This document shows, in pieces, positions 36,651 through 45,058 of a stretch of 64,000 nucleotides of DNA. The notes beneath the pieces are model-generated. The model searched no databases. It was not told the DNA's origin and saw only the letters and a program-made list of their open reading frames with translations. Origin of the DNA: Onthophagus taurus. Lineage: Eukaryota; Arthropoda; Insecta; Coleoptera; Scarabaeidae. The position numbers and the translations under genes are program-made. The number at the start of each line of letters is the position of its first letter. Within the stretch, counting starts at the first letter, position 1. The stretch is from the NCBI RefSeq assembly GCF_036711975.1, contig NC_091966.1, positions 35,533,501 through 35,597,500 of the forward strand, given 5' to 3'.

Positions 36651-36846
36651 TAGATGAGCTGAGTCTATATGTATATGGCAAAACTACTGGCACTATTTTA
36701 ATATAAATTTGCGCACATGATTTATCCGAGGAGATTCAGCTAAAATATTTTCAGTTTTCTGCAACTTCCGGATATACCGGAAATGGACCATTACTTCATT
36801 ATTTTAAATGGAATCCCAGTTAAGTTATTGAAAAAATAAAAGAAAA

Positions 36847-36964
36847 GGCAACGGCACGCGGTGTTCCCAAGCGGTCACCCATCCAAGTACTAACCGCGCC
36901 CGACAGTGGTTAACTTCGGTGATCAGACGAGAACCGGTACATTCACTGTAGTATGGCCGTTGCC
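36847..36964 (-). rRNA. 5S rRNA gene, copy 1
   Basis: 118 nt matching the insect 5S rRNA layout. Its ends pair as helix I (GGCAACGGC with GCCGTTGCC). The internal control region is present: box A-like GAAGTTAACCACTGTCGGG, and box C TGGATGGGTGACCGC then TTGGGAACACCG. A T-rich terminator follows. It faces copy 2, and the two with their upstream spacers form a large inverted repeat. Expressed or not cannot be told. Confidence 0.8.
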
Positions 36965-37621
36965 TGTGTATAAAATTTCATGCTAGCTTACGTTTGATGT
37001 CTTCGTCGAGAAAATACAACGCATTACAGACGTTGTTTCGGTCAAAATGTTGCATTGCGTTGCAATATAATAATATATTCCACCAACGTAAAACCTAAAA
37101 TGTGAATTATAAAATATTCCTGCGGATTGATATCTATATTCTCACCCTTCAGATTACTTATCTAACTTCTGTTTGCGAAACTAATCGCTCGTTTACTTGA
37201 GTTACTGGAAGCAGGAATACATAAGATTTTTCGTCGTAGTAATATATTATTACATTTCAACGCAATGCAACACATTGCTCGACACGACGTATGTAATGTG
37301 TTGTATTTTCCCGATAACACATTGTGTAAATCTGAAATGACACTATTATGGTCAAATAATACATGTGTCTAAATAATACGCCGTCTAAATAATACATGTG
37401 TGTTTGCGGAACTGAACGCTCATTTATTTGAAACGCTGGAAGCAGGAATACATACGATTTTTCGTCCTAGTTGGTGGAATATATTATTATATTGCAACGC
37501 AATGCAACATTTTACTCGACACGACGTATGTAATGCGTTGTATTTTCCCGACAACAAATTGTGTAAATCTGAAATGACACTATTATGGTCAAACGTAAGC
37601 TAGCATGAAATTTTATACACA

Positions 37622-38202
37622 GGCAACGGCCATACTACAGTGAATGTACCGGTTCTCGTCTCTTAAAATCACAATCACACCCCATAGTAACGCACACACA
37701 CACACCCACACTAATCAACACATCACCAACACAAACAGCCTCACCGCTGTTATAACACGCTAGGATTTTTTACCCTCCCAAGCGCTCTCCCGACACTCGT
37801 CCGCCCTCAATTAGGAGATTCAACCGCAACCGATTAACTAACTTCCCCCCCAATCGTCTCAGCTATATTGTCACGCGGCTCCCTTGCAACCCCTTGTAAT
37901 TTGTACATATATTTATCTTTTGTATATAGATCGTTGCAACACCCGTATTCACTATCCCGGTTTAACAAGCGCCGCCGCTTCGAAAAAACCGCCGTCGATT
38001 CCGTAGTTTTAAGATGTATTATGATATCTTAGGTTAATTTTAAGTTAATTTTAAGAAGTATTGTAATATTATCTGTATCAACTATTTTAATGAATAAATG
38101 TATATTTGAATTTGGTTCTCGTCTGATCACCGAAGTTAACCACTGTCGGGCGCGTTTAGTACTTGGATGGGTGACTGCTTGGGAACACCGCGTGCCGTTG
38201 CC
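37622..38202 (+). pseudogene. 5S rRNA gene, copy 2, split by a retroelement
   Basis: The first 40 nt of the 5S gene (37622-37661) and the rest from 38114 are separated by a 452 bp insertion. The 11 bp GGTTCTCGTCT is present on both sides (37651-37661 and 38114-38124), a perfect target-site duplication. The downstream part carries the control boxes, with two base changes (CGCGTTTAG, GTGACTGC), and ends in a T-run. The split makes a normal 5S transcript from nucleotide 1 impossible. Confidence 0.9.
37662..38113 (+). mobile_element. 5'-truncated retroelement 3' end inserted in a 5S gene
   Basis: 452 bp lying in the same orientation as the 5S gene. It begins with a CACACACA-rich stretch, has AACACGCTAGGATTTTTTAC and TAGGAGATTCAACCG, and ends ATGAATAAATGTATATTTGAATTT just before the duplicated target. 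A poly-A-signal-like AATAAA sits near its 3' end. It has no long open frame, so it looks like the 3'UTR of a non-LTR retrotransposon or a SINE using one. The same sequence is found at the same 5S nucleotide in copy 3. Confidence 0.75.
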
Positions 38203-38319
38203 TTTTTTTTATTTTCCAAAAATTCATTAAATAAATTCCCTCCTATCTAGGCCCGCAAACTACATCACACCATTTTCCACGCCCAGCTATTGTTATGGTC
38301 TATGGGTCTATGCGTTTTC

Positions 38320-38420
38320 TGTGTATTTTTAGAGGTTACATCCTAGACGTATTCATATTATTTTTGAAGTTTTATGTTTTTAGTCGTATTAATGTCTATC
38401 ATATAACCTCTAAAAACACA
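38320..38420. repeat. Short inverted repeat
   Basis: TGTGTATTTTTAGAGGTTA (about 38319-38337) and TAACCTCTAAAAACACAGA (about 38404-38422) are near-perfect complements separated by about 65 bp. This is possibly a small TIR element in the 5S spacer. Confidence 0.5.
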
Positions 38421-38515
38421 GACAGTTACCAGCCGTGGCAAATAGTGTGAAGTAGAGTGCGGGCAACCAACCCGTAGTGGACTAATACAAAAATACAATG
38501 GATATAGTCTTGTTA

Positions 38516-38966
38516 GGGTGCGTTTACGTTGGAGTTGCGATAAACGATACTAGTAAAATAACGAAATTGTTGTCATAGTTTTATATGCAGGTGTTTATAT
38601 TGGAACAAGAGCTGCGATAAACGATAAAAGCAGTAATGAGAGCAGCGATAAGAGCTGCGCAAAATTCGTTTCTATGATATGCTGTTTATAGTGGAGCGTC
38701 GATCTGTTGTGGTGATTTTTATCTTTTTGGTTCCACAAGGGGGATCTAACAAAAATTTCACTAATTAAACAGTCGATATCCATGCCGACCACACCTGATA
38801 ATAGCAAAGAAAATAGGGAATACAATTAGCGTCGCTCTTATCGTTAGTCTGCTGTCAAGCGTGTGACAATGCGTCGCTCCAATATAAACACTTGCATATA
38901 AAACTATGACAACAATTTCGTTATTTTGCTAGCATCCTTTATCGCAGCTCCAACGTAAACGCACCC
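38516..38966. mobile_element. Harbinger-type MITE, 451 bp
   Basis: Terminal inverted repeats of about 90 bp begin GGGTGCGTTTACGTTGGAGT, and the 3-bp duplication TTA flanks it (38513-38515 and 38967-38969). TWA duplications and GGG-type ends are characteristic of PIF/Harbinger. The inside has several AGCTGCGATAA phrases and no transposase frame. It is inserted in the 5S spacer. Confidence 0.8.
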
Positions 38967-39564
38967 TTAGATTCTACTGTCCTTGGTGGTACATACCTGT
39001 TCTTTATTGTGTAGGTGAACCCTTGTTTGGACAGCTTAGCTGCCTCCGCGTCTAAATAATTCTTGTGTATTATAAAATATTTCACTGTCTGTTATGGTTA
39101 TTTATTTTAGAGTATAGCTGCCGTGCATTACTAAATAATGGGTATACATGGAAAAAAGTTGTACATTTTGTTCCTTACTGTGTACTTCAACTCATGCCTC
39201 GGTAGCACAACTGTCTCGGCGTCTACATAACGCATGTATCTTGTAAAAGATTTCACTGTCAATTTGAATGCTAAAATGTGAATTCTAAAATATTCCTGCG
39301 GAATGGCATCTATATTCTCTCCCTTCAGATTACTTCTCTCTCTATCGTCCGTTTGCGAAACTAAACGCTCATTTACTTGAGTTTGCATCCTAGTTAGTGG
39401 AATAAACGGATATCTTTGTCATGACTCCGTCATCATCATAATATATTATTATATTGAAACACGGCGTATGTAATGCAGTGTATTTTCACAAACATACTTC
39501 ATCCTGTAAATCTAAACTGGCACTATTAATGTCAAACGTAAGCTGGCATGATGTATTATATGCA

Positions 39565-39721
39565 GGCAACGGCCATACTACAGTGAATGTACCGGTTCTC
39601 GTCTAACACGCTAGGATTTTTTACCCTCCCAAGCGCTCTCCCGACACTCGTCCGCCCTCAATTAGGAGATTCAACCGTAACCGATCAATTAACTCCCCCC
39701 CCCGCAAAACGTGCCGTTGCC
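39565..39721 (+). pseudogene. 5S rRNA gene, copy 3, middle replaced by a retroelement
   Basis: The first 40 nt of the 5S gene (to GGTTCTCGTCT at 39604) run straight into the same retroelement as in copy 2. The gene's last 11 nt (GTGCCGTTGCC, 39711-39721) and T-run follow. The 3' part of the insert and most of the 5S gene, including the control boxes, are missing, presumably through a later deletion. It is not functional. Confidence 0.85.
39605..39710 (+). mobile_element. Second retroelement copy at the same 5S nucleotide
   Basis: It starts at AACACGCTAGG, an internal point of the insert in copy 2, directly after GGTTCTCGTCT. It stays nearly identical to that insert for about 95 bp, up to the C-run, then is cut short. 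A different 5' truncation at the same target nucleotide is what independent target-primed reverse-transcription events would leave. Confidence 0.75.
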
Positions 39722-40584
39722 TTTTTTTTTTGTTTTTTCAATAATTTAATAAATAAGATTATTTTCCCAAATATTATGCCATTATCCGCCGACTTAATAA
39801 TACATGTGTGTTACTACGTGCTTCTATTGTTGAGTACACAAACCGTTATGTATGTATATTTAAAAAGGTTTTGCTGTCTGTTCTTTTTCTAAGTACTTGA
39901 ACCACTGCCTCAGCAACTCAATCACAGAGTCGATTTCAAAGTTTTAGTGCCTCTGTCTATACTCGTGTGTGCTCCACAATTTCGGCTGCAGAACAACTTC
40001 AACCTCTAAACAACATACTTTTACAAAACTGTCTCTGCAGCTTAGCTGCTTCGGCTTTTAAATAATGGATACATATTGAGAAAAGAATTTACTTCCTGTT
40101 TCTTACTGTGTACTTCAACTCATGTCTCGGCAGTACAGTTAGCTTGGCATCCAAATAATCCATTTATATTGTAAAAGATTTCACTGTCAACTTGAAAAAC
40201 TAAAGTTCAAGAAACCTTCAGATTACTTCTCCTATCTTCTAACACTCTGTTTGCGGAACTGAACGCTCATTCGCTTGAGGCGCTGGAAGCAGGAATACAT
40301 AAGATTTCCGTCCTGGTTGGTGGAATAACGGAAAACTTTATCATGACTTCGCCACCATCGTAATATATTATACAGGTCATCCACGACGACCATCCATTAT
40401 AACTATATAGAGAACTAAATGAAGTAGGGGTTTGAAAATTATGATGTTTGATGCGAGCTTTTTAACTGAAATATTTTCAGATTCCGGGTACATGTGGTTA
40501 CACCGGAAGTGGTGTACATCATCCTGTAAATCTGAAGTGGCATTATTAAGGTCAAATGTAAGCTGGCATGATGTGTTATACGCA

Positions 40585-40702
40585 GGCAACAGCCATACCA
40601 CAGTGAATGTACCGGTTCTCGTCTGATCACCGAAGTTAATCACTGTCGGGCGCGGTTAGTACTTGGATGGGTGACCGCTTAGGAACACCGCGTGCCGTTG
40701 CC
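40585..40702 (+). rRNA. 5S rRNA gene, copy 4
   Basis: A 118-nt copy with intact control boxes and a T-run after it. It differs from the consensus copy at 43491 by GGCAACAGCC (a helix I mismatch), TTAATCACTG and CTTAGGAAC. The upstream spacer shares CTGTAAATCTGAAGTGGCAT, then AAGCTGGCATGATG, with the other + copies. Confidence 0.8.
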
Positions 40703-40740
40703 TTTTTTATTTTTCCAAAAATTTATTAAACATATTAGTT

Positions 40741-40774
40741 AAGCCGAAGCTGTACGATTGTACAGCTTCGGCTT
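40741..40774. repeat. Perfect 15-bp-stem hairpin after 5S copy 4
   Basis: AAGCCGAAGCTGTAC, a 4-nt loop (GATT), and the exact complement GTACAGCTTCGGCTT. It lies 38 bp past the 5S T-run. It is too short for an element with a visible duplication. Confidence 0.8.
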
Positions 40775-40811
40775 CTCGACAATGGATATATTCAAAAAAA
40801 GTTGTACTATA

Positions 40812-41243
40812 GTAGACGCCACGAGAGCTGTAAATCATCGTTTTCCGCTCATACAAATGCCATACGTAGTGCACAAACCGCTAGAGAGTACGGTGTGTTA
40901 GAAAGAGATAGCATTAGTTTAATATGTCTGCTGTACAATTCAAGTGACCACGTCGAAAAAGTACGTCTGTTCTTCTAAGGGATGTAACTCTATAATTATA
41001 ACCTCAAATCGAAACGCCTTGTGAGCGTTGTCATGAATCTGTTAGTGTTTTCACAAGCCGAAAATGTTTTCTTTGAAAGGAAAATCATTAAATTATATCT
41101 TTGACAATGTTTGACATATAACCTCCGTTACTAACATAACCTACATTTAAATGTATGTGGTGAAATAATCTAAGTCGTACGTCCATATCTTGATTCATAC
41201 CATTTTTAAACGTCAAGTCTATGCCAGCTCTCGTGGTTTCTAC
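40812..41243. mobile_element. TA-flanked TIR element in a 5S spacer
   Basis: The ends GTAGACGCCACGAGAGCTG and CAGCTCTCGTGGTTTCTAC are inverted repeats (2 mismatches) bordered by TA. Related 5S spacers at about 38990 and 39130 continue across this point without the insert, which supports a real insertion. It is non-coding. Confidence 0.75.
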
Positions 41244-41856
41244 TATACCTGTTCTTTATTGATTAGTTGAACCCTTGTTTCGACAGCTTAACTGCCTCGG
41301 CGTCTTATTATAAATCGTCGTATTATAAAATATTTCACTCTCTGCTAGGTTATATATTTTTGAGTTTAGCTGCCTCGGTTTCCTAAATAATGGATATACA
41401 TAGAAAAAGTTGTACTTCTTGTTCCTTACTGTGTACTTCAACTCATGCCACGGTAGCACAACTGTCTCGGTGTGTACATAATGCATGTGTATTGTAAAAG
41501 ATTTCACTGTCAATTTGAATGCTAAAATGTGAATTCTAAAATATTCCTGCAGAGTGACAACTACATTTTCTCCCTTCAGATTACTTCTCTCTCTATCTTC
41601 CGTTTGCGAAACTAAACGCTCGTTTACTTGAGGCACTGGAAGCAGGAAAACATAAGATTTTTCGTCCTAGTTGGTGGAATAAACGAATATCTTTATCATG
41701 ACTCCGCCATCATCATAATACATATATTATTATATTGCAACACGACGTATGTAATGCAGTGTATTTTCACGACAAACAATTAAACATACATCATCCTGTA
41801 AATCTGAAGTGGCATTATTAAGGTCAAACGTAAGCTGGCATGATGTGTTATACGCA

Positions 41857-41974
41857 GGCAACGGCCATACCACAGTGAATGTACCGGTTCTCGTCTGATC
41901 ACCGAAGTTAACCACTGTCGGGCGCGGTTAGTACTTGGATGGGTGACCGCTTGGGAACACCGCGTGCCGTTACC
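41857..41974 (+). rRNA. 5S rRNA gene, copy 5
   Basis: A 118-nt copy with intact control boxes. The 3' end reads GTTACC instead of GTTGCC, which breaks one helix I pair, and the terminator is CTTCTTTTTTT rather than a plain T-run. It may be less competent than copies 8 and 9. Confidence 0.75.
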
Positions 41975-42076
41975 TTCTTTTTTTGATTTCCCAATAATTG
42001 AAACGCTGGAAGCAGGAATACATACGATTTTTCGTCCTAGTTGGTGGAATATATTATTAAAAAAACAAAAAAAAAA

Positions 42077-42194
42077 GGCAACGCCACGCGGTGTTCCCAA
42101 GCGGTCACCCATCCAAGTACTAACCGCGCCTGACAGTGGTTAACTTCGGTGATCGGACGAGAACCGGTACATTCACTGTAGTATGGCCGTTGCC
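42077..42194 (-). rRNA. 5S rRNA gene, copy 6
   Basis: A 118-nt copy on the minus strand. It reads CTCGTCCGATC, the base found in most animal 5S genes, where the other copies have CTCGTCTGATC. It also has GTCAGGCGCGG and GTGGCGTTGCC, the latter a helix I mismatch. With the truncated copy 7 it forms a divergent pair that repeats the copy 1/copy 2 arrangement. Confidence 0.75.
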
Positions 42195-42654
42195 TGTGTA
42201 TAAAACTTCATACTAGCTTACGTTTGGACATAATAGTGACACTTCAGATTTTCACAATGTGTTGTCGGGAAAATACAACGCATTACAGACTGTTACAGAC
42301 GTTGTTTCGGGCAAAATGTTGCATTGCGTTGCAATACAATAATATATTCCACCAACGTAAAACCTAAAATGTGAATTATAAAATATTCCTGCGGAATGAT
42401 ATCTATATTCTCACCCTTCAGATTACTTATCTAACTTCTGTTTGCGAAACTAATCGCTCGTTTACTTGAGTTGCTGGAAGCAGGAATACATAAGATTTTT
42501 CGTCGTAGTAACATATTATTATATTGCAACGCAATGCAACACATTGCCCGACACGACGTATGTAATGTGTTGTATTTTCCTGACGAACACATCGTGTAAA
42601 TCTGAAATGACACTATTATGGTCAAACGTAAGCTGGCATGAAATTTTATACACA

Positions 42655-42684
42655 GGCAACGGCCATACTATAGTGAATGTACCG
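42655..42684 (+). pseudogene. 5S rRNA fragment, copy 7
   Basis: Only the first 30 nt (to GTACCG) remain. They are followed by ACAGTGG, which matches the complement of an internal 5S segment, then about 255 bp of unrelated sequence. This looks like a recombination or repair junction between inverted 5S copies. Confidence 0.75.
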
Positions 42685-42946
42685 ACAGTGGTACATTAAG
42701 TTCCTATGCTGCAATACTTTGATTTTAGTTTGTGGGCGAGGGGCAAGAGCAGGAGTGTTTCGTGACGTAAGTGATCACGGATTGCGCACGCAACCTCATG
42801 GCCATGTGGTGCTCCATGCATTTGTTTGATTTGAATTGTTTGGCGGTATTATTTTCCACATGTGACGTAATGCGAAGTATGGTTGCGTACGAACCTAGAC
42901 AACCTTTTATATATAAACATTCAGCTAGCATGATGTATTGTACGCA

Positions 42947-43064
42947 GGCAACGGCCATACCACAGTGAACGTACCGGTTCTCGTCTGATCACCGAAGTTA
43001 ACCACTGTCGGGCGCGGTTAGTACTTGGATGGGTGACCGCTTGGGAACACCGCGTGCCGTTGCC
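42947..43064 (+). rRNA. 5S rRNA gene, copy 8
   Basis: A 118-nt copy with perfect helix I pairing, intact control boxes and a clean run of T after it. It differs from copy 9 only by GAACGT for GAATGT. The spacer immediately upstream is shortened compared with other copies, with only about 30 bp recognisable. Confidence 0.85.
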
Positions 43065-43490
43065 TTTTTTTTTGAAGATTTTACTTCCTGTTGCTTACTG
43101 TGTACTTCAACGGTTGTCTCGGCAGTACAATTACATTGGCGTCTAAATAATGCGTGTATATTGCAAAAGATTTCACTGTCAACTTGAAAACTGAAATGTA
43201 AATTTTACTTTCAACCTGTTAAATTTGCAATTCACTAAAATTCAAGTAACCTTCAGGTTACTTCTCCTATGTTCTAACACTCTGAACACATAAGATTTTT
43301 CGTCCTAGTTGGTGGAATAAACTGATATCTTTGTCATGACTCCGCCATCATCATAATATATTATTATGTTGCAACACGACGTATGTAATGCAGTGTATTT
43401 TCACGACAAACATTTAAACATACTTCATCCTGTAAATCTGAAGTGGTACTATTAAGGTCAAACGTAAGCTGACATGATGTATTATACGCA

Positions 43491-43608
43491 GGCAACGGCC
43501 ATACCACAGTGAATGTACCGGTTCTCGTCTGATCACCGAAGTTAACCACTGTCGGGCGCGGTTAGTACTTGGATGGGTGACCGCTTGGGAACACCGCGTG
43601 CCGTTGCC
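43491..43608 (+). rRNA. 5S rRNA gene, copy 9 (consensus copy)
   Basis: 118 nt matching the consensus of the cluster at every position where copies differ. Helix I pairs over nine bases. Helix II has the paired change CACAGTG with CACTGT where most insects have ACGCTG-type with CAGCGT, so pairing is kept. A run of nine T follows. This is the best candidate for an active gene, subject to having a working upstream promoter. Confidence 0.85.
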
Positions 43609-45058
43609 TTTTTTTTTGTTTTTTAATAAATAAGAAGAATATGTTTTACACTTTCAATCAAAATCATTTTTTTTTTAACCTATTAACAGACTATTAATCT
43701 AATGCAGGCTCATGTCCACAAGAGGCATGTTCATATCGTTGATAAAACCACTCCACTTATTAGCTTTCAACTACACCTTTCTACACATATTTGAGCTATG
43801 TGTATCCCCTTATATATAAAATAATTCATCTGGCACCATTCAAAGCCTTGGTTATGCAACACTGCTTAAATGAGACAACATCCACAGAGAAAGTTCTTTT
43901 ACTAATAAAAACTATTATATTATAATATTCCTGGAATCAGTGCAAGACATCTTACTCTGTAGCAATAAAACCATCGCTCTTTCTTGTTATTTGACGAACT
44001 TCTAGAACTTCAACAAATCAATAGATTTAATATTATAGCAATAATTGCTATGAGAATGATTAATGTCATAGCAAAGAAGATGCACAAACGATTCCTTTCA
44101 CATTGTATAATCACGCTCAAAATTCACAATAATGGTGGGTAAATCAACACTAATTCCAATTACACTATTCTAGTATTCATTTCATCATATTTTGATGTGC
44201 GGGTTCCTATTATAGCATTCTTAGATGAGATTGTGGTTCTGCTTAGAACGTTGGGAACTATCAAAGTCGATTACACTCAAAAATTGGAATAAGTTTCGGT
44301 GCCAGTGTGATGACAAGAAAGTAAAGTAGCGTCACACCTTTTTCTCTGGCATTGTTTGTGTCATCACCTAGAACATTCAGTAAAAGATGTCTTAAAATGA
44401 TTGTATTTGTATTTCCCGTTTCTAAAGTTTCATCAAACGCTTCGATTGTTATCATTAAAGCTCAAAGAACTCGAGGGATTTGAAAATAGCTTGCACGTTG
44501 AAATAATAATTGATAAAGTATCTGTTAGTGTGATTAAAAATAACTGTTTTTTCTCTTTCCTTCTACTTTCCTACTTACTAAAAGTAAATAACTGAACGTC
44601 CGCTGGTCTTTCTTCACGTTATCACTTAAAACTTTAAAATTGAGACATCAGAGTTAACTAAATATATTATTGTTCATAACAATATAAACAAACATATTAT
44701 GAAAACACTAAATGAATAGTTCTTGCTAAATAACATACCTGTTATTGTCTTCGTTTTTTAAGAATCTACCGTCAAACATTTAAAACACAACATGAATAAT
44801 ACATCATGTCCACTCAGTGTAGCCGCATAATGTATTGGCGTTCTTTTCACCCGGTTTGCCCTCTGCGCGTTGTGAGGCGGGCACCGCGCTTTATCGCATT
44901 TTCGCACCGATAAATATAAAACCACGGATGAATTATAGAAAAAAGGAAAAATGTAAAAAATATAGCAACATTTCCATAATTTTCAAACATTTTTCTTTTT
45001 TATTTCAATTCTTTTCAATACATTCAGTCTTTTTTAAATATTACTTTCCTTACACAAA
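43609..45058. other. Intergenic stretch between the 5S cluster and the zinc-finger gene
   Basis: It holds the right flanking copy (about 43845-44110) of the sequence at 36340-36650 and otherwise unrecognised AT-rich DNA. A short GC-rich patch near 44845-44905 has no RNA-gene fold that I can see. The 3'UTR of the minus-strand zinc-finger gene must lie in its right end. Confidence 0.5.

Noticed and set aside
41256-42143. Several 60-126 codon open frames in the 5S cluster
   Set aside because: They run through 5S genes and shared spacers on either strand, recur only because the DNA is repeated, and resemble no protein.
44845-44905. GC-rich patch considered as a tRNA gene
   Set aside because: No acceptor stem, A/B box pair or cloverleaf could be drawn.
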